The notes below the pieces were generated by a model. It worked only from the letters and a program-made list of their open reading frames with translations. It was not told the DNA's origin and did no database searches. Of a stretch of 60,688 nt of DNA, positions 17,848-27,004 are shown in pieces. Within the stretch, counting starts at the first letter, position 1; the number at the start of each line of letters is the position of its first letter. Source of the stretch: Sedimentisphaera sp050251615 (lineage in GTDB: Bacteria; Planctomycetota; Phycisphaerae; Sedimentisphaerales; Sedimentisphaeraceae). The position numbers and the translations under genes are program-made. The stretch lies in contig JBFWMM010000013.1 of the NCBI GenBank assembly GCA_050251615.1, forward strand, positions 1-60,688, in the 5' to 3' direction.

Positions 17848-18645
17848 TTAAAAAAGGGTTTTGGCTTTATGAACATCACTGGTAGCGAGCTTGAACAATT
17901 CAAACGACCCACTGTTTTCAATTCTACTCCTTGCCATCTCGCAATACTGCTCAGAAAGCTCCAAACCCACAAAATGACGGCCAAGTTTTATTGCGGCAAG
18001 GCCGGTAGTTCCGGAGCCCATAAACGGGTCTAAGACAGTCTTTGCTGTTGTGGAAGAAATGCAACGCTCAATAAGCTCCAGCGGAAAAGGTGCAGGGTGC
18101 GGATTACCCATCTCTTGAGAAAACTCCCAGACATCGCCATGCCTGTTTGCTTTCGGAGCAAGCTGAAACCGCGGTTTGGCAATAAGATATATCACTTCAT
18201 ACGTCGGCAGGAAATACCCTTTGTTAAAATTGATACCTCCGCTTCTCTTCCAGATGATAATCTGCCTGACAGGAAAGCCGCTCACAATATCCTGACGGTC
18301 CTGAATGAGACCATTTTGAACACGCCATTTATGATTATAGAAGATACACCCGTTATCGGGGATAATCCTCAGCATCTCCGTAAGGCATTCTCTTTGCCAT
18401 TTCGCATACTCATCGTGCGGCATACAGTCGTTGTAAGTTGCATAGCCGCTAATTAACGCAGCGTTTTTCCACTTGCCCCCCCTGCCATCTTTCATGCCGT
18501 TGCCTGAGGAATTCTTGAGGTTGTATGGTGGGCTTGTTACAACAAGGTCTATGCTTCCGTCTGGAATTTTCTTCATGAGCTCGAGGCAGTCACCGCAAAC
18601 TATCTTATCAAGGAAGTCTTCTGGAAATACATACTTCTCTTCCAT
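17848..18645 (-). CDS. Site-specific DNA methyltransferase (beta class)
   Basis: Protective methyltransferase of the restriction pair, 265 residues. The catalytic motif IV TSPPYN (37-42) precedes the SAM-binding motif I DPFMGSGTTG (about 208-217), the beta-class order. TSPPY is used by N4-cytosine and some N6-adenine enzymes; pairing with an MvaI/BcnI-type nuclease favours N4-cytosine, as in M.MvaI and M.BcnI. The ATG at 18645 lies one base after the stop of the glycosyltransferase gene, with CAGGAG just upstream inside that gene, so translation is probably coupled. Making methylase before nuclease is a safe order for such systems. Confidence 0.92.
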   Translation of the reverse strand: MEEKYVFPEDFLDKIVCGDCLELMKKIPDGSIDLVVTSPPYNLKNSSGNGMKDGRGGKWKNAALISGYATYNDCMPHDEYAKWQRECLTEMLRIIPDNGCIFYNHKWRVQNGLIQDRQDIVSGFPVRQIIIWKRSGGINFNKGYFLPTYEVIYLIAKPRFQLAPKANRHGDVWEFSQEMGNPHPAPFPLELIERCISSTTAKTVLDPFMGSGTTGLAAIKLGRHFVGLELSEQYCEMARSRIENSGSFELFKLATSDVHKAKTLF

Positions 18646-18646
18646 T

Positions 18647-19624
18647 TCACTCCTGCTCATTCCTGTGGTGCAGAATCTCGCGGACAGCATACGTTGCGCG
18701 GCCCTGCGATTCGTGATATGTGCGGATGAGAAGCTCGGCAAGCAGCCCCATCATAATCAGCTGTACGCTTGTGATAGTGAGGATTGTACCGAGGATGAGA
18801 AGCGGGTTGCGGTTTATCGAGTACCCCGAGGCCAGCTTCTGATAGATCATAATTGCAAATGAGATAAACGCTACCAGAGCGCTGTATATGCTGAGCCTGC
18901 CGAAGACGTACAGCGGCTTGGTTGAATAGCTGTTCATAAAGGAGACGGTGATGAGGTCGAGGATGACTTTATACGTGCGCGAGAGGTTGTACTTGGCTTT
19001 GCCGGCTATTCTCGGGCGATGATTAACGACAATCTCGCCAACTCTCGCGCCCGACCACTGCGCCACGGCGGGGATAAACCTGTGCATCTCGCCGTAGAGC
19101 TTCATTTCGCTGATAACCTCGGCTCGGTACGCCTTCATCGTGCAGCCGAAGTCGTGGATATTCACGTTTGTGATGCGCTTGATGGCGTGATTTGCCAGAA
19201 TCGAGGGCAGCTTGCGCGTTACGGCTTTATCCTTGCGCCTCTTGCGCCAGCCGCTGACGATGTCGTAGCCCTCATCGAGCTTCTCCATAAGGGCGGGAAT
19301 ATCGGCGGGATCGTTCTGCAAATCGCCGTCCATCGGTATGATAACCTTTCCGCGCGCGCGCTCGAAGCCCGCCTGCATGGCGGCTGTCTGGCCGAAATTG
19401 CGGCGAAATGTTACCACGCTCACCCGCTCATCCTGCTCGAATACGCCCCTGAGCACATCGTGAGAACCGTCCCAGCTGCCATCGTTTACGAAGATCACTT
19501 CGTAGCTGTAGCGCCGGACGGCCTCGCTTGCCAAAGCGGCGGTTATCTCCTCGTAAAGGGGGATGATGTTATCCCGTTCGTTGAAAACGGGAACGACAAC
19601 GGATATATCAATTGAGGCGCTCAT
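18647..19624 (-). CDS. Family 2 glycosyltransferase, membrane-anchored (DPM/GtrB-like)
   Basis: Predicted undecaprenyl- or dolichyl-phosphate sugar transferase of 325 residues. GT-A domain: VVVPVFNERDNI near 10, FVNDGSWDGS near 45, and the metal-binding MDGDLQNDP near 97, followed by a GCTMKAYR block near 160. Two hydrophobic helices at the C-terminus (about 235-258 and 270-295) anchor it in the inner membrane. This matches the polyprenyl-phosphate mannose/glucose synthase group used in envelope glycan work; the sugar is unknown. It lies between purD (13 bp) and the methyltransferase (1 bp), so it is inside the operon. Confidence 0.9.
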   Translation of the reverse strand: MSASIDISVVVPVFNERDNIIPLYEEITAALASEAVRRYSYEVIFVNDGSWDGSHDVLRGVFEQDERVSVVTFRRNFGQTAAMQAGFERARGKVIIPMDGDLQNDPADIPALMEKLDEGYDIVSGWRKRRKDKAVTRKLPSILANHAIKRITNVNIHDFGCTMKAYRAEVISEMKLYGEMHRFIPAVAQWSGARVGEIVVNHRPRIAGKAKYNLSRTYKVILDLITVSFMNSYSTKPLYVFGRLSIYSALVAFISFAIMIYQKLASGYSINRNPLLILGTILTITSVQLIMMGLLAELLIRTYHESQGRATYAVREILHHRNEQE

Positions 19625-19637
19625 TTACTTCTCTGTT

Positions 19638-20912
19638 TTATTTGCGTTTGATGGCTTTGTCCGCAATGTCCCTGCGGCAATAGGCCCCTTCAAATTTTAT
19701 CAAGTCAACGGCTTCATAAGCTCGCTTCTGCGCATCGGCGATTGTATTGCCGAGCGCTGTAACGCCGAGCACTCGCCCGCCGTTTGTGAGCAGTTTATCG
19801 CCTTCGAGCTTTGTGCCCGCATGGAAGACGGTAACGTCTTTGAGCTTGTTCGCATCGGCGATGCCGGTTATTTCGACGCCGTTTTCGTAGCTGTTAGGGT
19901 ATCCGCCGGACGACATTACCACGCAAACGGCAGGCCTTTCGTCCCATTCGAGAGTAATCTTATCGAGCCTGCCCTCGCATGTTGCCAGCATCACTTCAAG
20001 CAAATCGCTCTTGAGGCGCATAAGTACGGGCTGGGTTTCGGGATCGCCCATGCGTACGTTGTACTCAAGCACTTTCGGGCCGCCGCCTGTGAGCATAATG
20101 CCGGCGTAGAGGATGCCGCGGAACGGCGTTCCGTTCATATTCATACCGTTGACCGTCGGGACGAGTACTTCGGCGATAATCTTATCCATCAGCTCATCCG
20201 TAACGACAGGCGCGGGGCTGTATGCGCCCATACCACCTGTGTTGGGGCCTGTGTCGCCTTCGCCGATCGGCTTATGGTCCTGACTGGTCTCCATCACGTA
20301 TATATTGCGGCTGTCAACAAAGGCCAGAATACTGGCCTCCTGTCCGGTGAGACGTTCTTCCACGATAATCTCTTTACCTGCATCGCCAAAAATCTTATCA
20401 ACCATAATCTCTTCGGCCGCGTTGAGAGCTTCAAGGGGGTCGGAGCAAACATACACACCCTTGCCTTTGGCAAGCCCGCAGGCCTTCACAACAAGCCCGC
20501 CTTCGCGGGTTACGATGTAGTCCTTCGCGTCCTCGAAATCATCAAAAGCGCGATATTCGGCCGTCGGCACGGAATTTTCGCGCATAATGCGCTTGGCGAA
20601 GGCCTTATCCGCTTCGAGCTGCGCTGCGGCCTTGCTCGGGCCGAAGGCCTTTATTCCCGCCGCCTCGCACGCATCCACAAGCCCGTTTGCCAGAGGGTCT
20701 TCCGGCCCCACGACAACCAAGTCGATTTCTTTCTCTTTCGCAAACGCGACAACCTCCGCGTTATTGTTTACGTTTATCGCTGCCATAGTGCCCAGCTTAA
20801 CCATACCGGGGTTGCCAGGTGCGATAAAGAGGCGTGTGAGTTTCTTGCTCTGGGCCAGCTTCCACGCCATCGCGTGTTCGCGGCCGCCGCTACCGATCAG
20901 GAGTACGTTCAT
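19638..20912 (-). CDS. purD: Phosphoribosylamine-glycine ligase
   Basis: Joins phosphoribosylamine and glycine using ATP, the second step of purine synthesis, in the cytoplasm. 424 residues from the ATG at 20912, the family length. Seen: MNVLLIGSGGREHAMAWKL start, EDPLANGLVD, the ATP-grasp lid and core (KACGLAKGKGVYVC), the GARS signature EYNVRMGDPETQPVL, and a C-terminal domain. A TTG nine bases upstream is a possible alternative start. It lies 12 bp after tyrS in the clpX-to-R-M operon. Confidence 0.98.
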   Translation of the reverse strand: MNVLLIGSGGREHAMAWKLAQSKKLTRLFIAPGNPGMVKLGTMAAINVNNNAEVVAFAKEKEIDLVVVGPEDPLANGLVDACEAAGIKAFGPSKAAAQLEADKAFAKRIMRENSVPTAEYRAFDDFEDAKDYIVTREGGLVVKACGLAKGKGVYVCSDPLEALNAAEEIMVDKIFGDAGKEIIVEERLTGQEASILAFVDSRNIYVMETSQDHKPIGEGDTGPNTGGMGAYSPAPVVTDELMDKIIAEVLVPTVNGMNMNGTPFRGILYAGIMLTGGGPKVLEYNVRMGDPETQPVLMRLKSDLLEVMLATCEGRLDKITLEWDERPAVCVVMSSGGYPNSYENGVEITGIADANKLKDVTVFHAGTKLEGDKLLTNGGRVLGVTALGNTIADAQKRAYEAVDLIKFEGAYCRRDIADKAIKRK

Positions 20913-20924
20913 ATTCTGCAAACC

Positions 20925-22133
20925 TTATTTCTTTACAATTCTGGCAAACCTGCGCTTGCCCACTTTTACAATCATTCCGTCCACGATTTTCACCATCGCA
21001 ACGGGGTCGAGCTGCTTCTCGCCGTCTATGCTTACGCCGCCCTGCTTTACGAGCCGCTTGGCTTCTCCGCCGCTTGCGGCAAGCCCTGCCTCGGCGAGGA
21101 GCTTGTTCAACATTACCTCATCTTCCGACACTGCGAAATCATCTATCTCGCTTGGCAGCTCCTTCTGCGCGAACACCCTCTCAAACTCTGCCTCTGCCAT
21201 CTCGGCGGCTTCGGCGCCGTGGAACTGGGTGATAATGTCTTTCGCCAGAGTTACCTTAGCGAGCTTCGGATGTGTCTTTGAGCCGTCTATGAGCGTCTTT
21301 ATCTCCGCCTCGGGGATGTCGGTAAGGAGGGTGAAGTAGTTCTCCATCATTTCATCGGATATACTCATCACCTTGCCGAACATATCGGAGGGCTCGTCTG
21401 TAACGCCGATGTAGTTGTTTTTGCTCTTGCTCATCTTCATCCGGCCGTCCAGCCCGACGAGAATCGGCATCGTCATAACTATCTGCGGCTTCTGGCCGTC
21501 GAGGCGCTGGAGGTCTCTGCCGACGAGGTTATTGAAGGTCTGGTCGGTGCCGCCAAGCTCCACATCGCTTTCCACCTTCACAGAATCATAGCCCTGCATC
21601 AGCGGGTAGAGGAATTCATGGATACTGATAGGCTCGCCCTTTTTGTAGCGCAAATCGAACGTGTCGCGCTCAAGCATACGGGCAACCGTCATCGAGCTGC
21701 AAAGCTTGATAATATCGACAAGCTCGAGCGATTTAAGCCATTCGCTGTTCGGGCGCACTTCCAGCTTATCCTCGCTTGTGTCGAGAATCTTGCCCGCCTG
21801 CTCGAAGTATGTCCGGGCGTTTGCCTCGATCTGCTCGCCACTGAGGACGGGGCGCGTGCTGTTCTGGCCTGTCGGATCTCCGATGCGAGCGGTATAATCA
21901 CCGATAATAAGCACTGCCTTATGCCCTAAATCCTGAAACTGGCGCAGCTTGCGCATTACGACTGTATGGCCGAGGTGCAGATCGGGGGCGGTCGGATCCA
22001 TGCCCAGCTTCACGCGGAGCTGCCTGCCCTCTTTCGCCGCCGCAACAAGCCTCTCTTCAAGGTCTTTCTCGGAATATATTTCTACCGTTCCGCGCCCCAG
22101 AAGCTCAAGCGCCGGTTTGATGTCCATTGTCAT
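20925..22133 (-). CDS. tyrS: Tyrosine-tRNA ligase
   Basis: Class I aminoacyl-tRNA synthetase charging tRNA-Tyr, 402 residues. Seen: HLGH signature in PDLHLGHTVVMRKL near 52, the tyrosine pocket region MQGYDSVKVESDVELGGTDQ, KMSKS near 236, and an S4 RNA-binding domain at the C-terminus (about 335-400, SGGEAKRLVKQGGVSIDG). The ATG at 22133 has AGGA seven bases upstream; an ATG two codons later is also possible. It follows the coiled-coil protein gene by 9 bp. Confidence 0.98.
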   Translation of the reverse strand: MTMDIKPALELLGRGTVEIYSEKDLEERLVAAAKEGRQLRVKLGMDPTAPDLHLGHTVVMRKLRQFQDLGHKAVLIIGDYTARIGDPTGQNSTRPVLSGEQIEANARTYFEQAGKILDTSEDKLEVRPNSEWLKSLELVDIIKLCSSMTVARMLERDTFDLRYKKGEPISIHEFLYPLMQGYDSVKVESDVELGGTDQTFNNLVGRDLQRLDGQKPQIVMTMPILVGLDGRMKMSKSKNNYIGVTDEPSDMFGKVMSISDEMMENYFTLLTDIPEAEIKTLIDGSKTHPKLAKVTLAKDIITQFHGAEAAEMAEAEFERVFAQKELPSEIDDFAVSEDEVMLNKLLAEAGLAASGGEAKRLVKQGGVSIDGEKQLDPVAMVKIVDGMIVKVGKRRFARIVKK

Positions 22134-22142
22134 TAAACAATC

Positions 22143-22724
22143 CTATATCACTGAATTGAAGATGTACAGAGCGAGCCCGATAACAGAGAGCACCGCCATT
22201 ACTGCTATTAGAATCCACAGCAGTCCGATATGTCTGCCCTGTTTTTCGAGCTGTATGTTGAGCTTGGCAAATTCCGCACAGAGAGATTCCTCTAAGCCGC
22301 AGCTCCTGTCGAGGGTCTCACGCACCTGCCCAAGCTCCTCGCGCTGCATCTTCGCCTGATGTGGGATATCCTTTACCATCTCGGTGAAGTGTTCCGTGGC
22401 CTCGATTTGAGACTCAATCTGCTCGTGCGTTTTGGCGATGAGTTCTGTCTGGCGTTCTGTAAGCTCAGGGATAACATCGAAGCGCTCAAGCAGATCAGCC
22501 TGCTGGGCAATATGCTTCTCAAGATGGCTGCCAATGCTTTCGAGCTTGTCCACCATCTGATTAAACGAGCTGTTGAGCCGTTCGAGATGCTCCCGCTGAG
22601 TGCGGCGCAACTCAAGCTCGGTCTGTTCGATGAGCTCGGCCTTTTTGTTTATCAGCTCAAGATCTGCCTTGCTCTGGTTTTCTTTCGCACTGCTCTTAAA
22701 CTTGAAGAATTTCTTCAAACCCAT
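22143..22724 (-). CDS. Coiled-coil protein with C-terminal membrane anchor, unknown function
   Basis: 193 residues, family not recognised. Residues about 15-165 are charged, rich in Glu, Gln, Lys and Leu with heptad spacing, predicting a long coiled coil. A single C-terminal helix (LLWILIAVMAVLSVIGLALYIF, about 167-188) would anchor it by its tail in the inner membrane with the coiled coil in the cytoplasm. The second of two adjacent ATG codons (22724) has better spacing to GGAGG. It sits 14 bp after clpX and 9 bp before tyrS. A ClpX-linked role is possible only by position. Confidence 0.75.
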   Translation of the reverse strand: MGLKKFFKFKSSAKENQSKADLELINKKAELIEQTELELRRTQREHLERLNSSFNQMVDKLESIGSHLEKHIAQQADLLERFDVIPELTERQTELIAKTHEQIESQIEATEHFTEMVKDIPHQAKMQREELGQVRETLDRSCGLEESLCAEFAKLNIQLEKQGRHIGLLWILIAVMAVLSVIGLALYIFNSVI

Positions 22725-22738
22725 CATTGCCTCCGGTT

Positions 22739-24061
22739 TCAGCTTGCCTTTTCAGTTTTTTTTGCCACCGTCTTTTTCGTTGCCTTTTTCGTTGCCTTTC
22801 CGGTAGCGGTCGTATTATCAGGTGCGAAAAGATCGCGTTTGCCGTTTATTACATCGGCATCAACGATAAGCTTCTCGCCGACCGCCTCGTCCGGCAGGCG
22901 ATACATGATCTCTATCATAATCTCCTCAACCACACTCCTCAGCGCCCTGGCGCCGGTATCCTTCTTCATGGCACGCTCGGCAAGCAGTTCAAGGGCATCA
23001 GCTGTGAACTCAAGGTCTGCATTGCTCATTTCAAACAGCTTTACATACTGCTTTATAATGGCGTTGCGAGGCTCTGTCATGATGTTTATAAGAGCCTCCT
23101 TGTCGAGATTTTCCAGCGTGGAGATAACGGGCAGTCTGCCCACCAGCTCGGGTATCAGGCCGAAATGGATGATGTCCTCGCTGGTTACATTGCGCATCAC
23201 CTCGGAATAGGCGAGCTTCTTATTATCGGAAAGGCCACTGTTCTCGCTTGAGAAGCCGATGGCCTTCTTGCCCAGACGCCTGCGGATAATGTCTTCCAGG
23301 CCGACGAACGTACCGCCGCAGATAAAGAGGATCTGGCTGGTATCAACCTGTATATAGGCCTGTTCGGGGTGCTTGCGACCGCCCTGCGGAGGCACGTTCA
23401 CAACCGTACCTTCGAGCATCTTCAGCAGAGACTGCTGTACACCCTCGCCGGAAACGTCGCGCGTTATCGAGACATTACCGCCCGTCTTGCCGATTTTATC
23501 GATTTCATCGATATAGACGATGCCGCGTTGAGCCTTTTCAACGTCATAATCCGCCGATTGGAGCAGCTTGAGAATAAAGTTTTCAACGTCCTCGCCCACA
23601 TACCCCGCCTCGGTTACTGTTGTGGCATCGCATATTGCAAACGGCACATGCAACTCGCGTGCAAGCGAGCGGGCCAGAAGCGTCTTACCGGAACCAGTCG
23701 GGCCGATAAGAAGCACGTTTGATTTATCCAGCTCCACATCCGGCGAATCGTTGTCGGTATGGATGAGGCGCTTATAGTGGTTGTGCACGGCGACGGAAAG
23801 GTATTTCTTCGCGAATTCCTGACCGATTACGTACTGGTCGAGGTATTCCTTTATCTCGCGCGGCGCAGGGAGGTTGGTCGCATCGAATGATGTTTCTTCA
23901 GACAGTGCTTCCTTCTGTTCATGTATTATCCGCTGGCATATATCTATGCATTCAGAGCAGATGCAGACATCCGGCCCCTGAACAATGGGTGTCTCAAGTG
24001 AGGCGTGCTGGCCGCAGAAACTGCATACTCTGTCGGTATCTTTACGATTGGTTTTTGCCAT
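22739..24061 (-). CDS. clpX: ATP-dependent Clp protease ATPase subunit ClpX
   Basis: AAA+ unfoldase that feeds substrates to ClpP, 440 residues. The N-terminal zinc domain has CSFC at 14-17 and the second Cys pair near 35-38 (CSEC). Walker A GPTGSGKT near 120, pore loop GYVGEDVEN near 150, Walker B VYIDEID near 182, sensor and arginine-finger region FVGLEDIIRRR. The C-terminus ends in a Lys/Thr/Ala repeat tail (KATKKATKK...) of about 20 residues that standard ClpX lacks. ATG is preceded by GGAG at 6 nt. It is first in a seven-gene operon, just downstream of a good promoter. clpP is not in the window. Confidence 0.98.
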   Translation of the reverse strand: MAKTNRKDTDRVCSFCGQHASLETPIVQGPDVCICSECIDICQRIIHEQKEALSEETSFDATNLPAPREIKEYLDQYVIGQEFAKKYLSVAVHNHYKRLIHTDNDSPDVELDKSNVLLIGPTGSGKTLLARSLARELHVPFAICDATTVTEAGYVGEDVENFILKLLQSADYDVEKAQRGIVYIDEIDKIGKTGGNVSITRDVSGEGVQQSLLKMLEGTVVNVPPQGGRKHPEQAYIQVDTSQILFICGGTFVGLEDIIRRRLGKKAIGFSSENSGLSDNKKLAYSEVMRNVTSEDIIHFGLIPELVGRLPVISTLENLDKEALINIMTEPRNAIIKQYVKLFEMSNADLEFTADALELLAERAMKKDTGARALRSVVEEIMIEIMYRLPDEAVGEKLIVDADVINGKRDLFAPDNTTATGKATKKATKKTVAKKTEKAS

Positions 24062-24103
24062 TCATTACTCCATATATATTATATCGCTCCCGTGAGCCGC
24101 CTT

Positions 24104-24132
24104 ATTGTACCGTAACAGGGGCTTTACCGCAA
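24104..24132 (-). promoter_or_regulatory. Promoter of the clpX operon
   Basis: On the minus strand, TTGCGG (24132-24127), a 17-bp spacer and TACAAT (24109-24104). It lies 43 bp before the clpX ATG and after the gyrA terminators. A second AT-rich TATAAT lies closer to the gene. Confidence 0.55.
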
Positions 24133-24193
24133 GAATTCTTTGCCGAAACGCAACGGGCGTATGCAATATCAGCGATGGGAATGCACCCACCCG

Positions 24194-24237
24194 AAAAATA
24201 AAACCCTTCCCTGCCACTCCATGCGGCGGAGAAGGGT
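24194..24237 (-). terminator. Second terminator after gyrA
   Basis: On the minus strand, ACCCTTC pairs with GAAGGGT around a G/C-rich loop and is followed by TTTATTTTT. It backs up the terminator just before it. Confidence 0.7.
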
Positions 24238-24240
24238 AAA

Positions 24241-24276
24241 AAAACAAAAGCGGGCGGCTTTTTTTACCTGCCCGCT
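24241..24276 (-). terminator. First terminator after gyrA
   Basis: On the minus strand, AGCGGGC pairs with GCCCGCT around an A-rich loop and is followed by TTTGTTTTTTT. It lies 28 bp after the gyrA stop. Confidence 0.85.
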
Positions 24277-24304
24277 GTATTTGCGTGTTAAATTATTACG
24301 TGGC

Positions 24305-26887
24305 TTATTCTTCCGGCGCTTGTTCAACAGCCGGCTCTATGCCTGCATCTTCGGTTTCAACGTCATTTTCTTCATCGCGGACGATTCTTGCCGCAGACAC
24401 AACAACATCTTCGTCTTCCTTGAAGCTGATCAGCTTGACGCCAGCAGCGTTTCTGCCGATTTCGCGAACCGCCTCAAGCCCAATACGAACCACAATGCCG
24501 TTTTTCGTGATCATCATAACGTCATCGGAATCTGTTACCGCCATTATCGCAGCAACTTTGCCGTTTCGCTCGGTCGTCTTGATGTTACGCACACCCATAC
24601 CACCACGACCCTGCGCACGGTAATCTTCTTCCCTGCTACGTTTGCCATAGCCCTTTTCGCAGACGGTGAGGATGGAACCGCCCTCCTCGAGGATAATCAT
24701 AGCGACCACCTCATCATCGCCGCGCAATTTTATACCGCGCACGCCTCTTGATACACGCCCCATCTGGCGCACATCCTTCTCGTTAAAGCGTATGCTGAAG
24801 CCGTCTCTTGTGCCAAGGAAGATCTCGTCGTTGCCACTGGTGATAGCGACAGATACCAGAGCATCGTCATCGTCAAGCTTGATGGCATTTACACCCTTTG
24901 CGCGAACATTTCCATAGGCGCTGAGTACTGTCTTCTTCACAACACCGTTACGCGTGGCAAAGACGAGATTGTGGTCGTCATCAAACTCACGAACGTTAAT
25001 AATTCTCATCACCTTCGCTTCGCCAAGCTCAAGCAGGTTTACTATATTGCGCCCCTTGCTCTGGCGAGTGAGGTTGGGTAGCCGGTACACCTTCACCCAG
25101 TGGCAACGTCCATCGTCGGTAAAGACCATCAGATAGTCGTGTGTCGAGGCGACAAAAATATGCTCGATAAAATCGCCATCTTTGCTGTCGGAGCCGATGA
25201 TTCCCTTACCGCCGCGTGCCTGCTTGCGGTATGTATCCATGGGCACGCGCTTGATATAGCCCTCGTGGCTCACGGTAACAACGACTTCTTCTTCCTGGAT
25301 GAGGTCTTCGATGTCGAAATCTTCAACAGCCTCTGTAATCTGCGTACGGCGAGCATCGCCATACTTATCCATCATTTCCTGGAGGTCGGTGCGGATTATA
25401 TCATAGACAAGCTTTTCACTTGCAAGGATCTCTTCATAACCGCGAATTTCATCTGCAAGGCGCGAGTACTCATTGGCAAGCTTCTCGATTTCAAGGCCGG
25501 TGAGCTTCTGCAACTGCATTATGAGAATGGCGTCTGCCTGCGGGCCGGTGAGGAAGCTGTCGCCGGAGACAGCCGCATCAACGAAGCTGTCGGGAAGGAG
25601 TTTGCGGAGAGTTTCGGTCTCAACGAGCCTCAGCGGCTTGTTCATAAGGTTCGATCGAGCCGCGGGCACATCCGGCGAGCGTTTGATCAGCTCAATAATC
25701 TCGTCAATATCGCTCACCGCGAGGATGAGACCTTCGAGAATGTGGGCGCGATTGCGGCTTTTGCGCAGAAGGAACTGGGTGCGCCTGCGGATGACCACTT
25801 TGCGGTGGTCGAGATATTCGCACATTATCTGGCGGATATTGAGCGTCATCGGGCGGTTGTTAACCAGCACAACGTTGTTTATCGCGAAGGTCGTCTGGAG
25901 CTGGGTGTATTTGAACAGCTTGTTCAGCACGACCTCAGGTTCCGCGTCTTTCTTCACATCCACAACGATACGCATACCTTTGCGGTCTGATTCGTCGTTC
26001 ACATCGGCGATTTCCGGAATCAGCCCCGAATGAACGCAGTCCGCAATCTTCGAGACGATATTCGTCTTGACGACCATATACGGGATTTCGGTAATAATAA
26101 TCTTCGTACGACCGCCGCTCTTCTCCTCGATAGTGTGTTTGCAACGCACACGCACATGTCCGCGGCCGTTCGTGAAGGCGTCCATAATGCCTTTGCGGCC
26201 GCAAATGATACCGCCTGTCGGGAAATCCGGCCCCGGCAGCACTTCCATAATATCTGCGAGAGTGCTGTCGGGATTGTCTATGAGCATCATCATCGCCTTG
26301 CACACTTCCGTGAGGTTGTGCGGCGACATATTCGTTGCCATGCCCACAGCGATACCCGTAGAGCCGTTCACAAGAAGATTCGGGAACTTCGACGGCAGCA
26401 CGACCGGTTCGGTGCGTGTTTCATCGTAGTTGGGAACGAAGTCAACTGTGTCCTTGTTGAGGTCTTCGAGCATATCGGTTGCCGAGGCATGCATTCTCGC
26501 CTCGGTATAACGCATAGCAGCGGGAGGGTCGCCGTCAATGCTGCCGAAATTACCCTGCGGGTCAACCAGCTCATAACGCATGCTCCAACCCTGCCCCATG
26601 CGGACGAGAGTCGGATAGACGACACCCTCACCATGCGGATGGTAGTTACCGCTGGTATCACCGGCGATCTTCGCACATTTACGATGCTTGCTTCGCGGGC
26701 CGAGGTTGAGGTCGTTCATGGCGACAAGAATTCGCCTTTGCGATGGCTTGAGGCCATCACGCACGTCCGGAAGAGCTCTGGACACAATAACACTCATAGC
26801 GTAGTTGAGGTACGAATTCTTCATCTCGTCGAGAATGGACTTATCCTCAAACTGCTCTATGTTCCGGTTTATTATTTCTTCTGACAT
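24305..26887 (-). CDS. gyrA: DNA gyrase subunit A
   Basis: Breakage-reunion subunit of gyrase, 860 residues, introducing negative supercoils with GyrB. Seen: DGLKPSQRRIL near 44-54, catalytic Tyr127 in AAMRYTEARM, the coiled-coil arm, and a C-terminal six-bladed pinwheel domain containing the GyrA box as QGRGGMG. An acidic tail ends the protein. Odd point: the quinolone-pocket stretch reads HPHGEGVVYP (83-92), so E. coli Ser83 and Asp87 correspond to Gly88 and Pro92 here. The ATG at 26887 is in the family position; in-frame sequence upstream is untypical. It has its own promoter and is followed by two terminators. Confidence 0.98.
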   Translation of the reverse strand: MSEEIINRNIEQFEDKSILDEMKNSYLNYAMSVIVSRALPDVRDGLKPSQRRILVAMNDLNLGPRSKHRKCAKIAGDTSGNYHPHGEGVVYPTLVRMGQGWSMRYELVDPQGNFGSIDGDPPAAMRYTEARMHASATDMLEDLNKDTVDFVPNYDETRTEPVVLPSKFPNLLVNGSTGIAVGMATNMSPHNLTEVCKAMMMLIDNPDSTLADIMEVLPGPDFPTGGIICGRKGIMDAFTNGRGHVRVRCKHTIEEKSGGRTKIIITEIPYMVVKTNIVSKIADCVHSGLIPEIADVNDESDRKGMRIVVDVKKDAEPEVVLNKLFKYTQLQTTFAINNVVLVNNRPMTLNIRQIMCEYLDHRKVVIRRRTQFLLRKSRNRAHILEGLILAVSDIDEIIELIKRSPDVPAARSNLMNKPLRLVETETLRKLLPDSFVDAAVSGDSFLTGPQADAILIMQLQKLTGLEIEKLANEYSRLADEIRGYEEILASEKLVYDIIRTDLQEMMDKYGDARRTQITEAVEDFDIEDLIQEEEVVVTVSHEGYIKRVPMDTYRKQARGGKGIIGSDSKDGDFIEHIFVASTHDYLMVFTDDGRCHWVKVYRLPNLTRQSKGRNIVNLLELGEAKVMRIINVREFDDDHNLVFATRNGVVKKTVLSAYGNVRAKGVNAIKLDDDDALVSVAITSGNDEIFLGTRDGFSIRFNEKDVRQMGRVSRGVRGIKLRGDDEVVAMIILEEGGSILTVCEKGYGKRSREEDYRAQGRGGMGVRNIKTTERNGKVAAIMAVTDSDDVMMITKNGIVVRIGLEAVREIGRNAAGVKLISFKEDEDVVVSAARIVRDEENDVETEDAGIEPAVEQAPEE

Positions 26888-26976
26888 CGGGTGTATAACT
26901 CCGTTTATTCTCTGGTCTTGCCGGCACAATACAACATTGCACCTGTTTCGCTCAAAACGCGAAAAATCCTATGCGA

Positions 26977-27004
26977 ATTATAACAAAAATGGCGTTTCAG
27001 TCAA
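26977..27004 (-). promoter_or_regulatory. Promoter of gyrA
   Basis: On the minus strand, TTGACT (27004-26999), a 16-bp spacer and TATAAT (26982-26977). It lies 90 bp before the gyrA ATG. Confidence 0.75.

Noticed and set aside
19563..21281. 572-codon open frame opposite purD and tyrS
   Set aside because: It spans two well-supported genes on the other strand; the long frame results from codon bias.
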